DNA from: DASZXJ01 sp035545895
GTDB lineage: Bacteria; Planctomycetota; Phycisphaerae; Tepidisphaerales; Tepidisphaeraceae
Direction of reading: 5' to 3'
Length of the DNA stretch: 52,453 bases
Assembly: GCA_035545895.1 (NCBI GenBank)
Contig: DASZXJ010000027.1
Span: 1 to 52,453 of the forward strand
Shown: in pieces, positions 26,211-33,198 of the stretch
Position numbering within the stretch: the stretch's first letter is position 1
Layout of the letters: each line of letters starts with the position of its first letter
The notes under the pieces: generated by a model
Told to the model about the DNA's origin: nothing
Seen by the model: only the letters and a program-made list of their open reading frames with translations
Database searches by the model: none
Position numbers and translations under genes: made by a program

Positions 26211-26993
26211 ATGAGCTTTGGCAAACGAACAACCAGTTATGGATCAACGGCGACAGCGCCGATCGAAACGCCTTACACCCTGGCGGCGGGCGAGTGGGAC
26301 AACCGGATCGGCTCAGCGCGGGTTCAGGCCCGCAACTGGCGCTACATCGCTTTCGCTGCGATGACCGGAATGCTCATGCTGGCGGTCGGATTGATCCACC
26401 TCGCGGATAAGAAGCAAGTCGCAACTTATGTCGTCGAGGTAGACAGTCTGGGCCGGCCAGGCCGGATTACGCTGGCCAGCGATGCCTATCAGCCAACAGC
26501 AGCGCAGACCGGGTATTTCGTCGGCGAACTGGTGCGACTCGTGCGCGAGCGCCCTCTTGATCCGGTCGTCATGCGCAAGCAATGGACCAAGGCGTATGGG
26601 TTCCTCGCCGATGACGCGATCCCGGCAATGAACCAATACGCCGCGTCGGACACGGGCATGGACGCCCTGGGCAACCGATTGGCTCGCACGGTGGAAGTCG
26701 GCAGCGTTCTCCAGCGTAGTAAGGACAGTTATCAGGTGCGCTGGATCGAAACGACCTACGCCAACGGGATGCGCAAAAGCACGGACCAGTACACGGGCCT
26801 CTTCAACGTGGTGCTCTCGCCACCCAAAACGGAAGAAGAAGCGTTTCGCAATCCGATCGGGCTGTACGTGACGAACTTTACCTGGAGCAGGGAGTTCTCC
26901 GGGCCGATTCAGAACGCTTCCGACGCATCCAAAGCGCCGCAGCGTCCAGCACCCAAGTCAAACCGGCAACCCACGACCCTCAACAGCAGGTGA
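26211..26993 (+). CDS. trbF: TrbF/VirB8-type protein
   Basis: This is a 260-residue bitopic protein. The N-terminal cytoplasmic segment contains NPY-like ETPYTLAAGEWDNRIGSA, then one membrane helix (about 47-65). A periplasmic VirB8-like domain follows, with VVEVDSLGRPGRI and FVGELVRLVRERPLDPVVMRKQW, ending in a disordered Pro/Ser tail. It links the outer core complex to the inner membrane. The start is 23 bases after trbL. Confidence 0.9.
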   Translation: MSFGKRTTSYGSTATAPIETPYTLAAGEWDNRIGSARVQARNWRYIAFAAMTGMLMLAVGLIHLADKKQVATYVVEVDSLGRPGRITLASDAYQPTAAQTGYFVGELVRLVRERPLDPVVMRKQWTKAYGFLADDAIPAMNQYAASDTGMDALGNRLARTVEVGSVLQRSKDSYQVRWIETTYANGMRKSTDQYTGLFNVVLSPPKTEEEAFRNPIGLYVTNFTWSREFSGPIQNASDASKAPQRPAPKSNRQPTTLNSR

Positions 26994-27000
26994 TTGAGTC

Positions 27001-28059
27001 ATGCGAATGAGAACCAAAACAAGATGGAAGATCGTTGCAATCTCGATGGGCTTCCTCCTCGCCGGCGGATGCCGCTCGATGGAAGAAGAGCCAAGCGTCT
27101 TGCTCAAGCCGGATACGCGGCTTCGTCCAGCGGCGCTCCAAGCGAATGAGCCGAGCGACGGCGTTGTGGAAGTGCGCGTACCCGTGCCAACACCACAGCT
27201 CCGAGCGCTGCCCAGCGCGCTGCGCAACCCGGGAACGGGTTTGCCGCCGCTTACCGCAATTGCGGACGCCAAGGCCGGCGCGACGACACAACCGACGCCG
27301 GATGGGTTCCTCAACGCCGTGCAGTATTACGACTATGCGCCGGGCATCGTCTACACCGCGATCGCCAGCCCCGGCTTTGTCACGACTATCGCGCTGGAAC
27401 CCGGTGAACGATTGGTCAGCACGTCCGCAGGCGACACGACGCGCTGGCTGGTCGAGTCGGTCGAGACAGGCGACAGCGAGCGGAAGCAAACGCTACTTCT
27501 GGTCAAGCCGCGCAAGCCGCTGCTGCAAACCAACCTGGTCATCACGACGGATCGGCGGGTGTATTCGCTGGACCTGACAAGCGTCGCTGAGCCGGTCTAT
27601 CACACGATGATCGCCTGGAACTATCCCCTCGGCGATCTGGTGATGATCCGTAAGGAAGTGGCCGCGCAACAGGACGCCAAGGCAGCCGTCGTCGGCGATG
27701 TCATGGATCTGTCACGGATGAACTTCAATTACCTGATCCTGACGCAAAAGAAGAACGTGCCGCCCTGGACACCGCTGCGAGCCTTCGACGATGGCCAGAA
27801 GACTTACATTCAGTTCCCGCCCAAACTGGGCGTTACCGAAGCGCCGCCCTTGTTCGTTCTCGGCGCCAACGGTGACGCGCAAATCGTGAACTATCGCATC
27901 CGCGGGGACTACTACGTCATTGACCGCCTGATCGACCGTGCGGAGCTGCGCCTCGGACAGCAGCCCCAGACCATTGTGCGGGTCGTACGCGCCGAACCGA
28001 AGGACAGCAACGGTCGCAACGCGACGGCATCGGTCGTTACGGCAAAGCGAGGTGGGTAA
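27001..28059 (+). CDS. trbG: TrbG/VirB9-type outer core lipoprotein
   Basis: This is a 352-residue protein. The signal ends in the lipobox-like LLAGGC (Cys24). The VirB9/CagX domain occupies about 100-340, with PGIVYTAIASPGFVTTIALEPGE and TNLVITTDRRVYSLDL near the middle and a C-terminal NYRIRGDYYVIDRLIDRAELRLG. It forms the outer-membrane part of the core complex with TrbI. Its stop overlaps the trbI start as TAATG. Confidence 0.9.
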   Translation: MRMRTKTRWKIVAISMGFLLAGGCRSMEEEPSVLLKPDTRLRPAALQANEPSDGVVEVRVPVPTPQLRALPSALRNPGTGLPPLTAIADAKAGATTQPTPDGFLNAVQYYDYAPGIVYTAIASPGFVTTIALEPGERLVSTSAGDTTRWLVESVETGDSERKQTLLLVKPRKPLLQTNLVITTDRRVYSLDLTSVAEPVYHTMIAWNYPLGDLVMIRKEVAAQQDAKAAVVGDVMDLSRMNFNYLILTQKKNVPPWTPLRAFDDGQKTYIQFPPKLGVTEAPPLFVLGANGDAQIVNYRIRGDYYVIDRLIDRAELRLGQQPQTIVRVVRAEPKDSNGRNATASVVTAKRGG

Positions 28060-29297
28060 TGCAGAACAATCGTCCATCCCTGTCGCAAGACGAGAAGCTC
28101 GATCCGCAGCAGATGGTCGAGCTGCGCCCGGCCCGCCCCGGCGTGACGCGGCTCAACCGGCGCGTGGTGGCGATACTGATCATCACGTTGGCGCTGGTGG
28201 TTGGATTCGCTTTTATGATCGGCTTCGACGGCGGCCGACGTCCCCGCGCCGCTGACAAGTCCAATGAGAATCTGGTGCGGCCAGGGGGAGCAACGCAGAA
28301 CGCAATGGATGGATTGCCGAAGGACTACAGCTTCCTCGGCGAGACCACTTACGAGCAGAAGACGCCAGCCACTCAACCGAGCAAGCGCGAGCCAACGGCA
28401 GAAGAATTGGCGCTACTGGAGTTGCAGCGCAAACAGCTCGAAGCTCTTCGCAAGGAACTGGAGAAATCGCTCGATTCGCCATTGCAGTTCAGTTCGATCA
28501 AGCCCGCGCGCGAGGTCACCGAAACCAAAACGTCCGGAACCGATAGCGGCGCAACGTCAGAACCGGATCGTTCGGGAGTGACGCGGCGGATCGAGATTGT
28601 CACCAACACGAACGGCGCTGTACCTCCGGACGCGCAACAGAACCTTCAGAGTGAAAAGGAGAAATTCCTGAGCGAATCCGGTGCAATCGAACCATATCTG
28701 AGAAAGCCACTGCTTCGTCCTCTCTCCGCCTATGAGGTCAAAGCCGGGACGGTCATCCCCGGCGCCCTGGTAACGGGGATCAACACCGATCTGCCTGGCG
28801 AAGTCATCGGGCAGGTGACGGAAAACGTGTTCGATTCGGTCACGGGTCATCACCTGCTGATTCCTCAAGGCGCGCGCCTGCTCGGCAAGTATCAAAGTCT
28901 TGTCAGCAATGGCCAGAACCGCGCCTTGATCGTCTGGCGTCGGCTCGTGCTGCCCAACGGCAACTCGATCGTGCTGGACGGGATGCCCGGAACCGATCAG
29001 CAAGGCTACGCGGGACTTGAAGACAGCGTGGACTATCACCTGGACAAGCTGGGGACTGCGGTGGCGCTGACGACTGGAATTGCTTACGCCGGGAACCTCG
29101 CCCGCAGTCCCAATGGCGGAAACGGGCAGGATGCGCGGGATGTCGTCGGCGACACGGTCGCCCAGGAAGGCGCGAAGATCGGCCAACGAATCGTGGACAG
29201 GCAACTGGACGTGCAGCCGACGATCACGATCCGTCCGGGCTGGCCGCTGCGCGTACTGGTCAACAAGGACATGCTCTTAGCGCCGTATACGCCATGA
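28059..29297 (+). CDS. trbI: TrbI/VirB10-type core protein
   Basis: This is a 412-residue protein spanning the envelope. A cytoplasmic N-terminus is followed by one membrane helix (about 31-52), a Glu/Lys-rich linker (about 80-170) and the conserved VirB10 beta-barrel domain (about 215-412). The domain shows VKAGTVIPGALVTGINTDLPGEVIGQV, LLIPQGARLLGKYQS and a C-terminal RPGWPLRVLVNKDMLL. It senses ATP hydrolysis and gates the core complex in characterised systems. Confidence 0.93.
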   Translation: MQNNRPSLSQDEKLDPQQMVELRPARPGVTRLNRRVVAILIITLALVVGFAFMIGFDGGRRPRAADKSNENLVRPGGATQNAMDGLPKDYSFLGETTYEQKTPATQPSKREPTAEELALLELQRKQLEALRKELEKSLDSPLQFSSIKPAREVTETKTSGTDSGATSEPDRSGVTRRIEIVTNTNGAVPPDAQQNLQSEKEKFLSESGAIEPYLRKPLLRPLSAYEVKAGTVIPGALVTGINTDLPGEVIGQVTENVFDSVTGHHLLIPQGARLLGKYQSLVSNGQNRALIVWRRLVLPNGNSIVLDGMPGTDQQGYAGLEDSVDYHLDKLGTAVALTTGIAYAGNLARSPNGGNGQDARDVVGDTVAQEGAKIGQRIVDRQLDVQPTITIRPGWPLRVLVNKDMLLAPYTP

Positions 29298-29323
29298 GGA
29301 CTTGAAATTGGGAGTGAACTCCA

Positions 29324-29602
29324 ATGCCTGAAATTGCATTGCCCGCATTCCATATTAACACGGTGAAAAAGATCGTCGTGGAAGCGAGCTTCGAGCTGGC
29401 CCAGGATCTGGAGCGCTACCGCGCGTTCTACCGCCAAGCGTACGGCGCCGATGTCACCGAAGCGGATCTGCTTCGGGAAATGGCGCGTCGCTTCATGGAA
29501 GCCGACCGCGAGTTTCAGGGCTTCAAGACGGGCGTTCGGCCGCGCTCACGATCCTCGCGCCGATCTACGACCGCGCCGACAGTGCAGGAGACTTCAACAT
29601 GA
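29324..29602 (+). CDS. DUF2274 family protein
   Basis: This is a 92-residue protein matching DUF2274, a small protein found right after trbI in many integrative elements. The conserved part is KKIVVEASFELAQDLERYRAFYRQAYG, then ADLLREMARRFMEADREFQ. It has no membrane segment and could be a ribbon-helix-helix-like regulator or a transfer accessory. Its stop overlaps the next start as ATGA. Confidence 0.85.
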   Translation: MPEIALPAFHINTVKKIVVEASFELAQDLERYRAFYRQAYGADVTEADLLREMARRFMEADREFQGFKTGVRPRSRSSRRSTTAPTVQETST

Positions 29603-29892
29603 TAGCGGTCACGGCGACGTTTGCAGTCGTGAAACACCAGCCGTCACCCGACGTGATGCGGGTGTTGACGATCCTCACCGGCTTGGCCGACATCGGTCCT
29701 TACGACGCGCTTGCTCCGATGCTGCCCACCTACGACGAAGCGGTGCGAATCGTGACAGAGCGGGGGCTGACCCGAGCGCCACGGATTGGATTCCTCAAGA
29801 AGTTTGGCATTGCCGAATACGTGCCAGTCTGCGAGCGAATTGTCTTCAGCTCTGCTGAGGAATTGGATGGACTCGCAACTGCGATGGTTTGA
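29599..29892 (+). CDS. Small hypothetical protein after DUF2274
   Basis: This is a 97-residue soluble protein translationally coupled to DUF2274 by ATGA. I see no known motif. The helical central part (MRVLTILTGLADIGPYDALAPML) and the short repeats of strand and helix suggest a compact fold. It probably belongs to the conjugation operon, but its role is unknown. Confidence 0.6.
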   Translation: MIAVTATFAVVKHQPSPDVMRVLTILTGLADIGPYDALAPMLPTYDEAVRIVTERGLTRAPRIGFLKKFGIAEYVPVCERIVFSSAEELDGLATAMV

Positions 29893-29919
29893 CAAATAGA
29901 CAATCAATTGGAGATACTT

Positions 29920-30219
29920 ATGACACAAGCAACAAGCAGCACGAACAAGACTGAGAAGGTGGTGAATCGCCCGGTTCACACGATCCGCTATGGAGCGGTT
30001 CGTGCGGCGATCTGGCGAAACATAATCGACGCGGGTAACGCCAGCCGTCCCGTGTACAACGCGACGTTCAGTCGCTCGTACAAGGACGGCAATCAATGGA
30101 AGGAAAGCGATAGCTTCGGCGCAGATGATCTGCTCGTGCTGGCCAAGGCGGCCAACGAAGCGCACACCTATATCTGCGGACAGCGGCACAGCGAAAATGA
30201 GACGGCGCAGAAGACATAA
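29920..30219 (+). CDS. Conserved small element protein
   Basis: This is a 99-residue protein. ATG 29920 has GGAG seven bases upstream and is preferred over ATG 29908. The pattern PVHTIRYGAVRAAIWRN, then FSRSYKDGNQWKESDSFGADDLLVLAKAANEAHTYI, resembles from memory small proteins that recur on planctomycete mobile elements (xxDGxxWKxTxSFG). They look like compact beta-sheet proteins, perhaps single-strand-DNA-binding-like; that is not established. It is the last gene of the trb run. Confidence 0.6.
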   Translation: MTQATSSTNKTEKVVNRPVHTIRYGAVRAAIWRNIIDAGNASRPVYNATFSRSYKDGNQWKESDSFGADDLLVLAKAANEAHTYICGQRHSENETAQKT

Positions 30220-30240
30220 GACGGCATTGCTGGACAAATT

Positions 30241-30450
30241 AGAATCGAGAGAGCGGATTGGGGACAGGGTTTCGCCATCGTCCATCACCTGCGAATGCTT
30301 GCCGACGATACCGGTTCCGAACGAGAAACCGATCCCAGATTCGATCTCGCAGTCCTCTGCGCGAACTGCCATTGCATGGTACATCGGCGCTGTCGCGTGG
30401 TCCTAACCCTGGCGGAGCTGTCAACTAAAATTAGGATCACGCGTCGCTAG
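30241..30450 (+). pseudogene. C-terminal relic of an HNH endonuclease
   Basis: The frame has no start codon but reads FAIVHHLRMLAD, then DPRFDLAVLCANCHCMVHRR and LTLAEL before TAG at 30448-30450. From memory this matches the end of HNH endonucleases (VHHxxPL ... DLxPxCxNCHxMxHR ... xxEL), with both zinc-ligand cysteines in CANCH. The N-terminal part is missing because the previous gene ends in the same frame at 30219. It is likely a deletion scar at the junction between the trb run and the next cargo. Confidence 0.7.
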
Positions 30451-30483
30451 GTTGGCGCGCTCGACGCACTTGGCGGGCAGACG

Positions 30484-30900
30484 TTATCGGAAGAAACTCT
30501 TGATCCATCGCCACAGCCGTTGCAGGACCCCGCCACGCTTGCGGTCTTTGGCATCGAAATATGCACGACGACGGCGTTCCTCCGCTTGTCGTCCCGCCAA
30601 CACCTGCTCTGGCGTCCAAGCGCCGGACCAGACGACATTTCCACCACGAATCCAGTAATGTGACTTGCACGGCAATTGCCAACTGCCGACCGAAGGGCGG
30701 AGGCTTGGGCCGGCCGCGGTCTCTTCGAACTTCCACTCTGTTGGACCAAGCGGCGTGCTGACTTTGGAGCCGCAACCACAGGCGCACAGGTGCACAGCCG
30801 CGCCGAACTCTTCCGAAACGTAGAGCACTCCCGGCTCCAGCGTCTTCGGCACAAAGTGCACGCGGTCCAATCTAATCTTCTTTAGCTTCTGCATCGCCAT
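30484..30900 (-). CDS. DUF6527 family zinc protein
   Basis: This is a 138-residue protein. HLCACGCGSKVSTPL (about 45-60) supplies clustered cysteines and a histidine, followed by PSLRPSVGSWQLPCKSHYWIRGGNVVW, the signature of DUF6527. The C-terminus is a basic amphipathic helix. Members are encoded beside bacterial ubiquitin-like proteins and E1-like enzymes and have been proposed to act as metal-dependent peptidases on the ubiquitin-like protein. I start at ATG 30900, which overlaps the E1-like gene by 29 bases; ATG 30894 is also possible. Confidence 0.85.
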   Translation of the reverse strand: MAMQKLKKIRLDRVHFVPKTLEPGVLYVSEEFGAAVHLCACGCGSKVSTPLGPTEWKFEETAAGPSLRPSVGSWQLPCKSHYWIRGGNVVWSGAWTPEQVLAGRQAEERRRRAYFDAKDRKRGGVLQRLWRWIKSFFR

Positions 30901-32068
30901 CGATCTTCGTGTCGCCAACTCCGAACAGGAGGTGGTAAAAGTTCGCCTCGTCGAAATAGAACCCGCGCAGCTGCTTAAACCGGATGACGGCCAGACAAGC
31001 GTTGAGGGCATTGAGTTCGCCGATCTGGATGTTCGTTCGGTACAGATCGTTGGGGTTATCGACGAGTTCCGCAAGGCCCTTGTTACGCAGTTCGCGGGCA
31101 TGGTCCGCTGAGTAGTAGGTCACGCGCAACATGCCGTTAAGTGATCCGCGGTTGCGGTCCAACCCCATTCCCACGTCGATGAACGGGATGCCCAAAGAGA
31201 TCAGCAGATCGAAAATGCCGGCGCGGGAAGTGCCCTTGTCAACGCAGACGAACGCGAAGGTGACACCCTTGAGATCGTCCGCGCTCGTGGCATCAATGAA
31301 CTTCGGCGCAATGGTGAGGCCCGAACGGAAACTGTCATACCGCGTCTGATAGACCTCGGCCTTCGTCTTGCCCAATTCCGCAAGATCGAGCTTGCCGGGC
31401 GAGCGGAAGGTGTTGTGGACGTAGAACCGGTCCATGTCGAAGGCCCGAATTTCCCGAACAGGTGTCTTCACCAGGAAATCCAGGACGTACGCGCCGGTGC
31501 CGCCCACACCGATGATCGCGATCACATCATCCTTGAACTTCGAGACGAGATCCCCAATCTCCGCCCGCGCCGTGAGTGTGTCGCGAACCTTGAAGGGCGA
31601 ACTGGACTTCCCGTCCGCGACGACTCGGAATGTCAGCGGATCGGCGTTGTGCAGTTCGATGGCCGGCCCCGAAATGATGTTGACGTAGCTTTCGATCTTT
31701 TCAAAAAAGTCGCTGAATTTTCCGGTCGCTTTCGGTTTGTTCGAGAACGATCGCTGGACCACCACATCCTTGCTGACGTCGCTGAGCGCCAGGCTAGTCG
31801 GCCCGCCCGCGAGATTGGCGATCGGCTGGCTATCCAGACCGTGGGGATGAGAGCCGGCGAAGAAGACCTGATGATCATCCTGGGCGATAAGGTCCTCGCC
31901 GAGATCGACGAATTTTGTGACGATCGCGCCGATCTGAAGCTCGCGCTTCTGATTCAAATAGGGAATGTCGCGCACGACGATGTAATGATTCTCGTCGAAC
32001 GCGATGGCGTAGCCCTTCTCGACCAGACGCCGGATGTCATCGTTACGATTGACCAGTTGATGAAACAT
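30872..32068 (-). CDS. ThiF/E1-like ubiquitin-activating enzyme with N-terminal E2-like or DUF6791-type domain
   Basis: This protein has 398 residues. From about residue 190 the ThiF/E1 adenylation domain is clear: IIGVGGTGAYVLDFL (nucleotide-binding glycines), RAFDMDRFYVHNTFRSPG, FAFVCVDKGTSR and GIPFIDVGMG. Residues 1-185 resemble the domain that precedes ThiF in such operons (FFAGSHPHGLDSQPIANL, FSDFFEKIESYVNIISGP) and contain no cysteine. Only two cysteines occur in the whole protein. ATG 32068 overlaps the 3-prime end of the ubiquitin-like gene by 26 bases. The expected role is to adenylate the C-terminus of the neighbouring ubiquitin-like protein. Confidence 0.88.
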   Translation of the reverse strand: MFHQLVNRNDDIRRLVEKGYAIAFDENHYIVVRDIPYLNQKRELQIGAIVTKFVDLGEDLIAQDDHQVFFAGSHPHGLDSQPIANLAGGPTSLALSDVSKDVVVQRSFSNKPKATGKFSDFFEKIESYVNIISGPAIELHNADPLTFRVVADGKSSSPFKVRDTLTARAEIGDLVSKFKDDVIAIIGVGGTGAYVLDFLVKTPVREIRAFDMDRFYVHNTFRSPGKLDLAELGKTKAEVYQTRYDSFRSGLTIAPKFIDATSADDLKGVTFAFVCVDKGTSRAGIFDLLISLGIPFIDVGMGLDRNRGSLNGMLRVTYYSADHARELRNKGLAELVDNPNDLYRTNIQIGELNALNACLAVIRFKQLRGFYFDEANFYHLLFGVGDTKIDGDAEAKED

Positions 32069-32528
32069 TAAACACCATTTTGTCCTTGACCTTGACGGAT
32101 GCCCCTGGCGACAGGATGCCTTCAGGCTTGTGGGCCGGGCCGCGCTTATACTTGACAGAATACGTGGTCTCAGGGTGCTGCGGGTAAGTGGGATCGAACA
32201 GCGTAACCACTTCCGCGTACGTGATTGACGCCTTCGTCCATTCGTGCGGTGTGCCTTCGACGATGATCGTGATGGATTTCGGCTCGCCGCTGTGGAAGTG
32301 CTCATCCTCTTTCAGATGAATCGCCTCAGGCCCGTCGTCGACAACGGCATCCTCACGATCGCCTTTGACCTCCCGATAAAGCTTCAGGCCAGGTTTCACG
32401 TTTCCGAGACGGTACAGAGCCGCGCCGGTTGTCGGATTCGGTGACTCATACGGCTTCTGATCGATGTGAATCCGCACCCTTTTGTGGTGCCCGGACTCAC
32501 CCATTGTGATTGCGTCGTCAGTACCCAT
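32043..32528 (-). CDS. Multiubiquitin-type ubiquitin-like protein
   Basis: This is a 161-residue protein with two beta-grasp-like repeats. Repeat one (about 15-80) has RIHIDQKPYESPNPTTGAALYRLGNV. Repeat two (about 83-161) has ITIIVEGTPHEW, ITYAEVVTLFDP and a terminal VKVKDKMVFNVSSTGQS. The pattern matches the multiubiquitin family (PF14452). The C-terminus ends in Gly-Gln-Ser rather than Gly-Gly. ATG 32528 has AGGAG nine bases upstream and is preferred over 32546. It is the first gene of the minus-strand operon and the presumed modifier or substrate. Confidence 0.88.
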   Translation of the reverse strand: MGTDDAITMGESGHHKRVRIHIDQKPYESPNPTTGAALYRLGNVKPGLKLYREVKGDREDAVVDDGPEAIHLKEDEHFHSGEPKSITIIVEGTPHEWTKASITYAEVVTLFDPTYPQHPETTYSVKYKRGPAHKPEGILSPGASVKVKDKMVFNVSSTGQS

Positions 32529-32582
32529 CGAATGTCTCCTGCCCAACAGGGCGATAAATCAGTTGCCGATTAACTCCCCCAC

Positions 32583-32611
32583 ATCATAACCCAGTTTGCT
32601 TGGTAAATCAA
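32583..32611 (-). promoter_or_regulatory. Promoter of the ubiquitin-like operon
   Basis: On the minus strand, TTGATT (32611-32606) and TATGAT (32588-32583) are separated by 17 bases, a good sigma-70-type promoter. The expected transcript starts near 32576, leaving a leader of about 48 bases. Operator copy 1 overlaps the -35 box. Confidence 0.65.
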
Positions 32612-32613
32612 GC
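32598..32613. promoter_or_regulatory. Operator candidate 1 (GCTT-N8-AAGC)
   Basis: GCTTGGTAAATCAAGC is a palindrome that extends to TGCTTG/CAAGCA at its ends and overlaps the -35 box of the ubiquitin-like operon promoter. Binding there would repress the minus-strand operon. Confidence 0.55.
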
Positions 32614-32644
32614 ACGCTTTATTTTTCGTGCAAAAATCGCGCAC

Positions 32645-32660
32645 GCTTGATTTTATAAGC
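32645..32660. promoter_or_regulatory. Operator candidate 2 (GCTT-N8-AAGC)
   Basis: GCTTGATTTTATAAGC repeats the arms and 8-base spacing of operator 1, 47 bases away, in front of the Xre gene. Between the two sites a further inverted pair, GCACG and CGTGC (32612-32631), is present. The layout suits cooperative binding by the Xre protein to both divergent promoters. Confidence 0.5.
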
Positions 32661-32696
32661 AGGCGTTATAGATTGTTGAGAGAATGGGAGGTATCC

Positions 32697-33113
32697 GTGG
32701 CCGTGCAAAGTCCAATCGTATCCCCGTCCGAACGTGGTCCTCTTGGGCAATATCTCTGGACGCTTCGTAAAGCAGCAGACATGACACTCCGGGAAGTTGA
32801 GGAGGCCTCTGACCGGAAGGTTTCCAACGCGTATCTGAGCCAACTGGAAACCGGGCGGATTCCCAGTCCTTCGCCGGCAATCCTGCATGACATCTCAACG
32901 GTTTATGAAACGCGGCTTCCCAAAACTGCGTCGATTACTTGCTCATACGAACGCATGATGGAGCTGGCGGGCCACATTCGGCCAACCACTCAGGCGCAGG
33001 CCAAGAAGAAGGCTCGACTGCCCACATTCACCGCCGAGCAGTTGACACCGGAAGAAGAAGACGAGCTGTTGAAGTATTTGGCCTTTATACGAATGCGAAA
33101 GGGCAAGAAATGA
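32697..33113 (+). CDS. Xre-family transcriptional regulator
   Basis: This is a 138-residue protein with a Cro/C1 helix-turn-helix at about 15-75: LGQYLWTLRKAADMTLREVEEAS, then VSNAYLSQLETGRIPSPSPAILHDIS. I start it at GTG 32697 because GGAGG lies five bases upstream; the longer frame from 32628 begins inside the operator region. The charged tail (TAEQLTPEEEDELLKYLAFIRMRKGKK) may mediate dimerisation or ligand sensing. It is divergent from the ubiquitin-like operon and lies upstream of the ATPase and kinase genes, so it probably controls both. Confidence 0.85.
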   Translation: MAVQSPIVSPSERGPLGQYLWTLRKAADMTLREVEEASDRKVSNAYLSQLETGRIPSPSPAILHDISTVYETRLPKTASITCSYERMMELAGHIRPTTQAQAKKKARLPTFTAEQLTPEEEDELLKYLAFIRMRKGKK

Positions 33114-33198
33114 CTGGAACTCTTAATCGCACGTCGTGGCAAGAACCAAAGTGTGCGGGCGCTGCATTTGGTTCATCGCCGTCGAGGAGGTACTTTCG

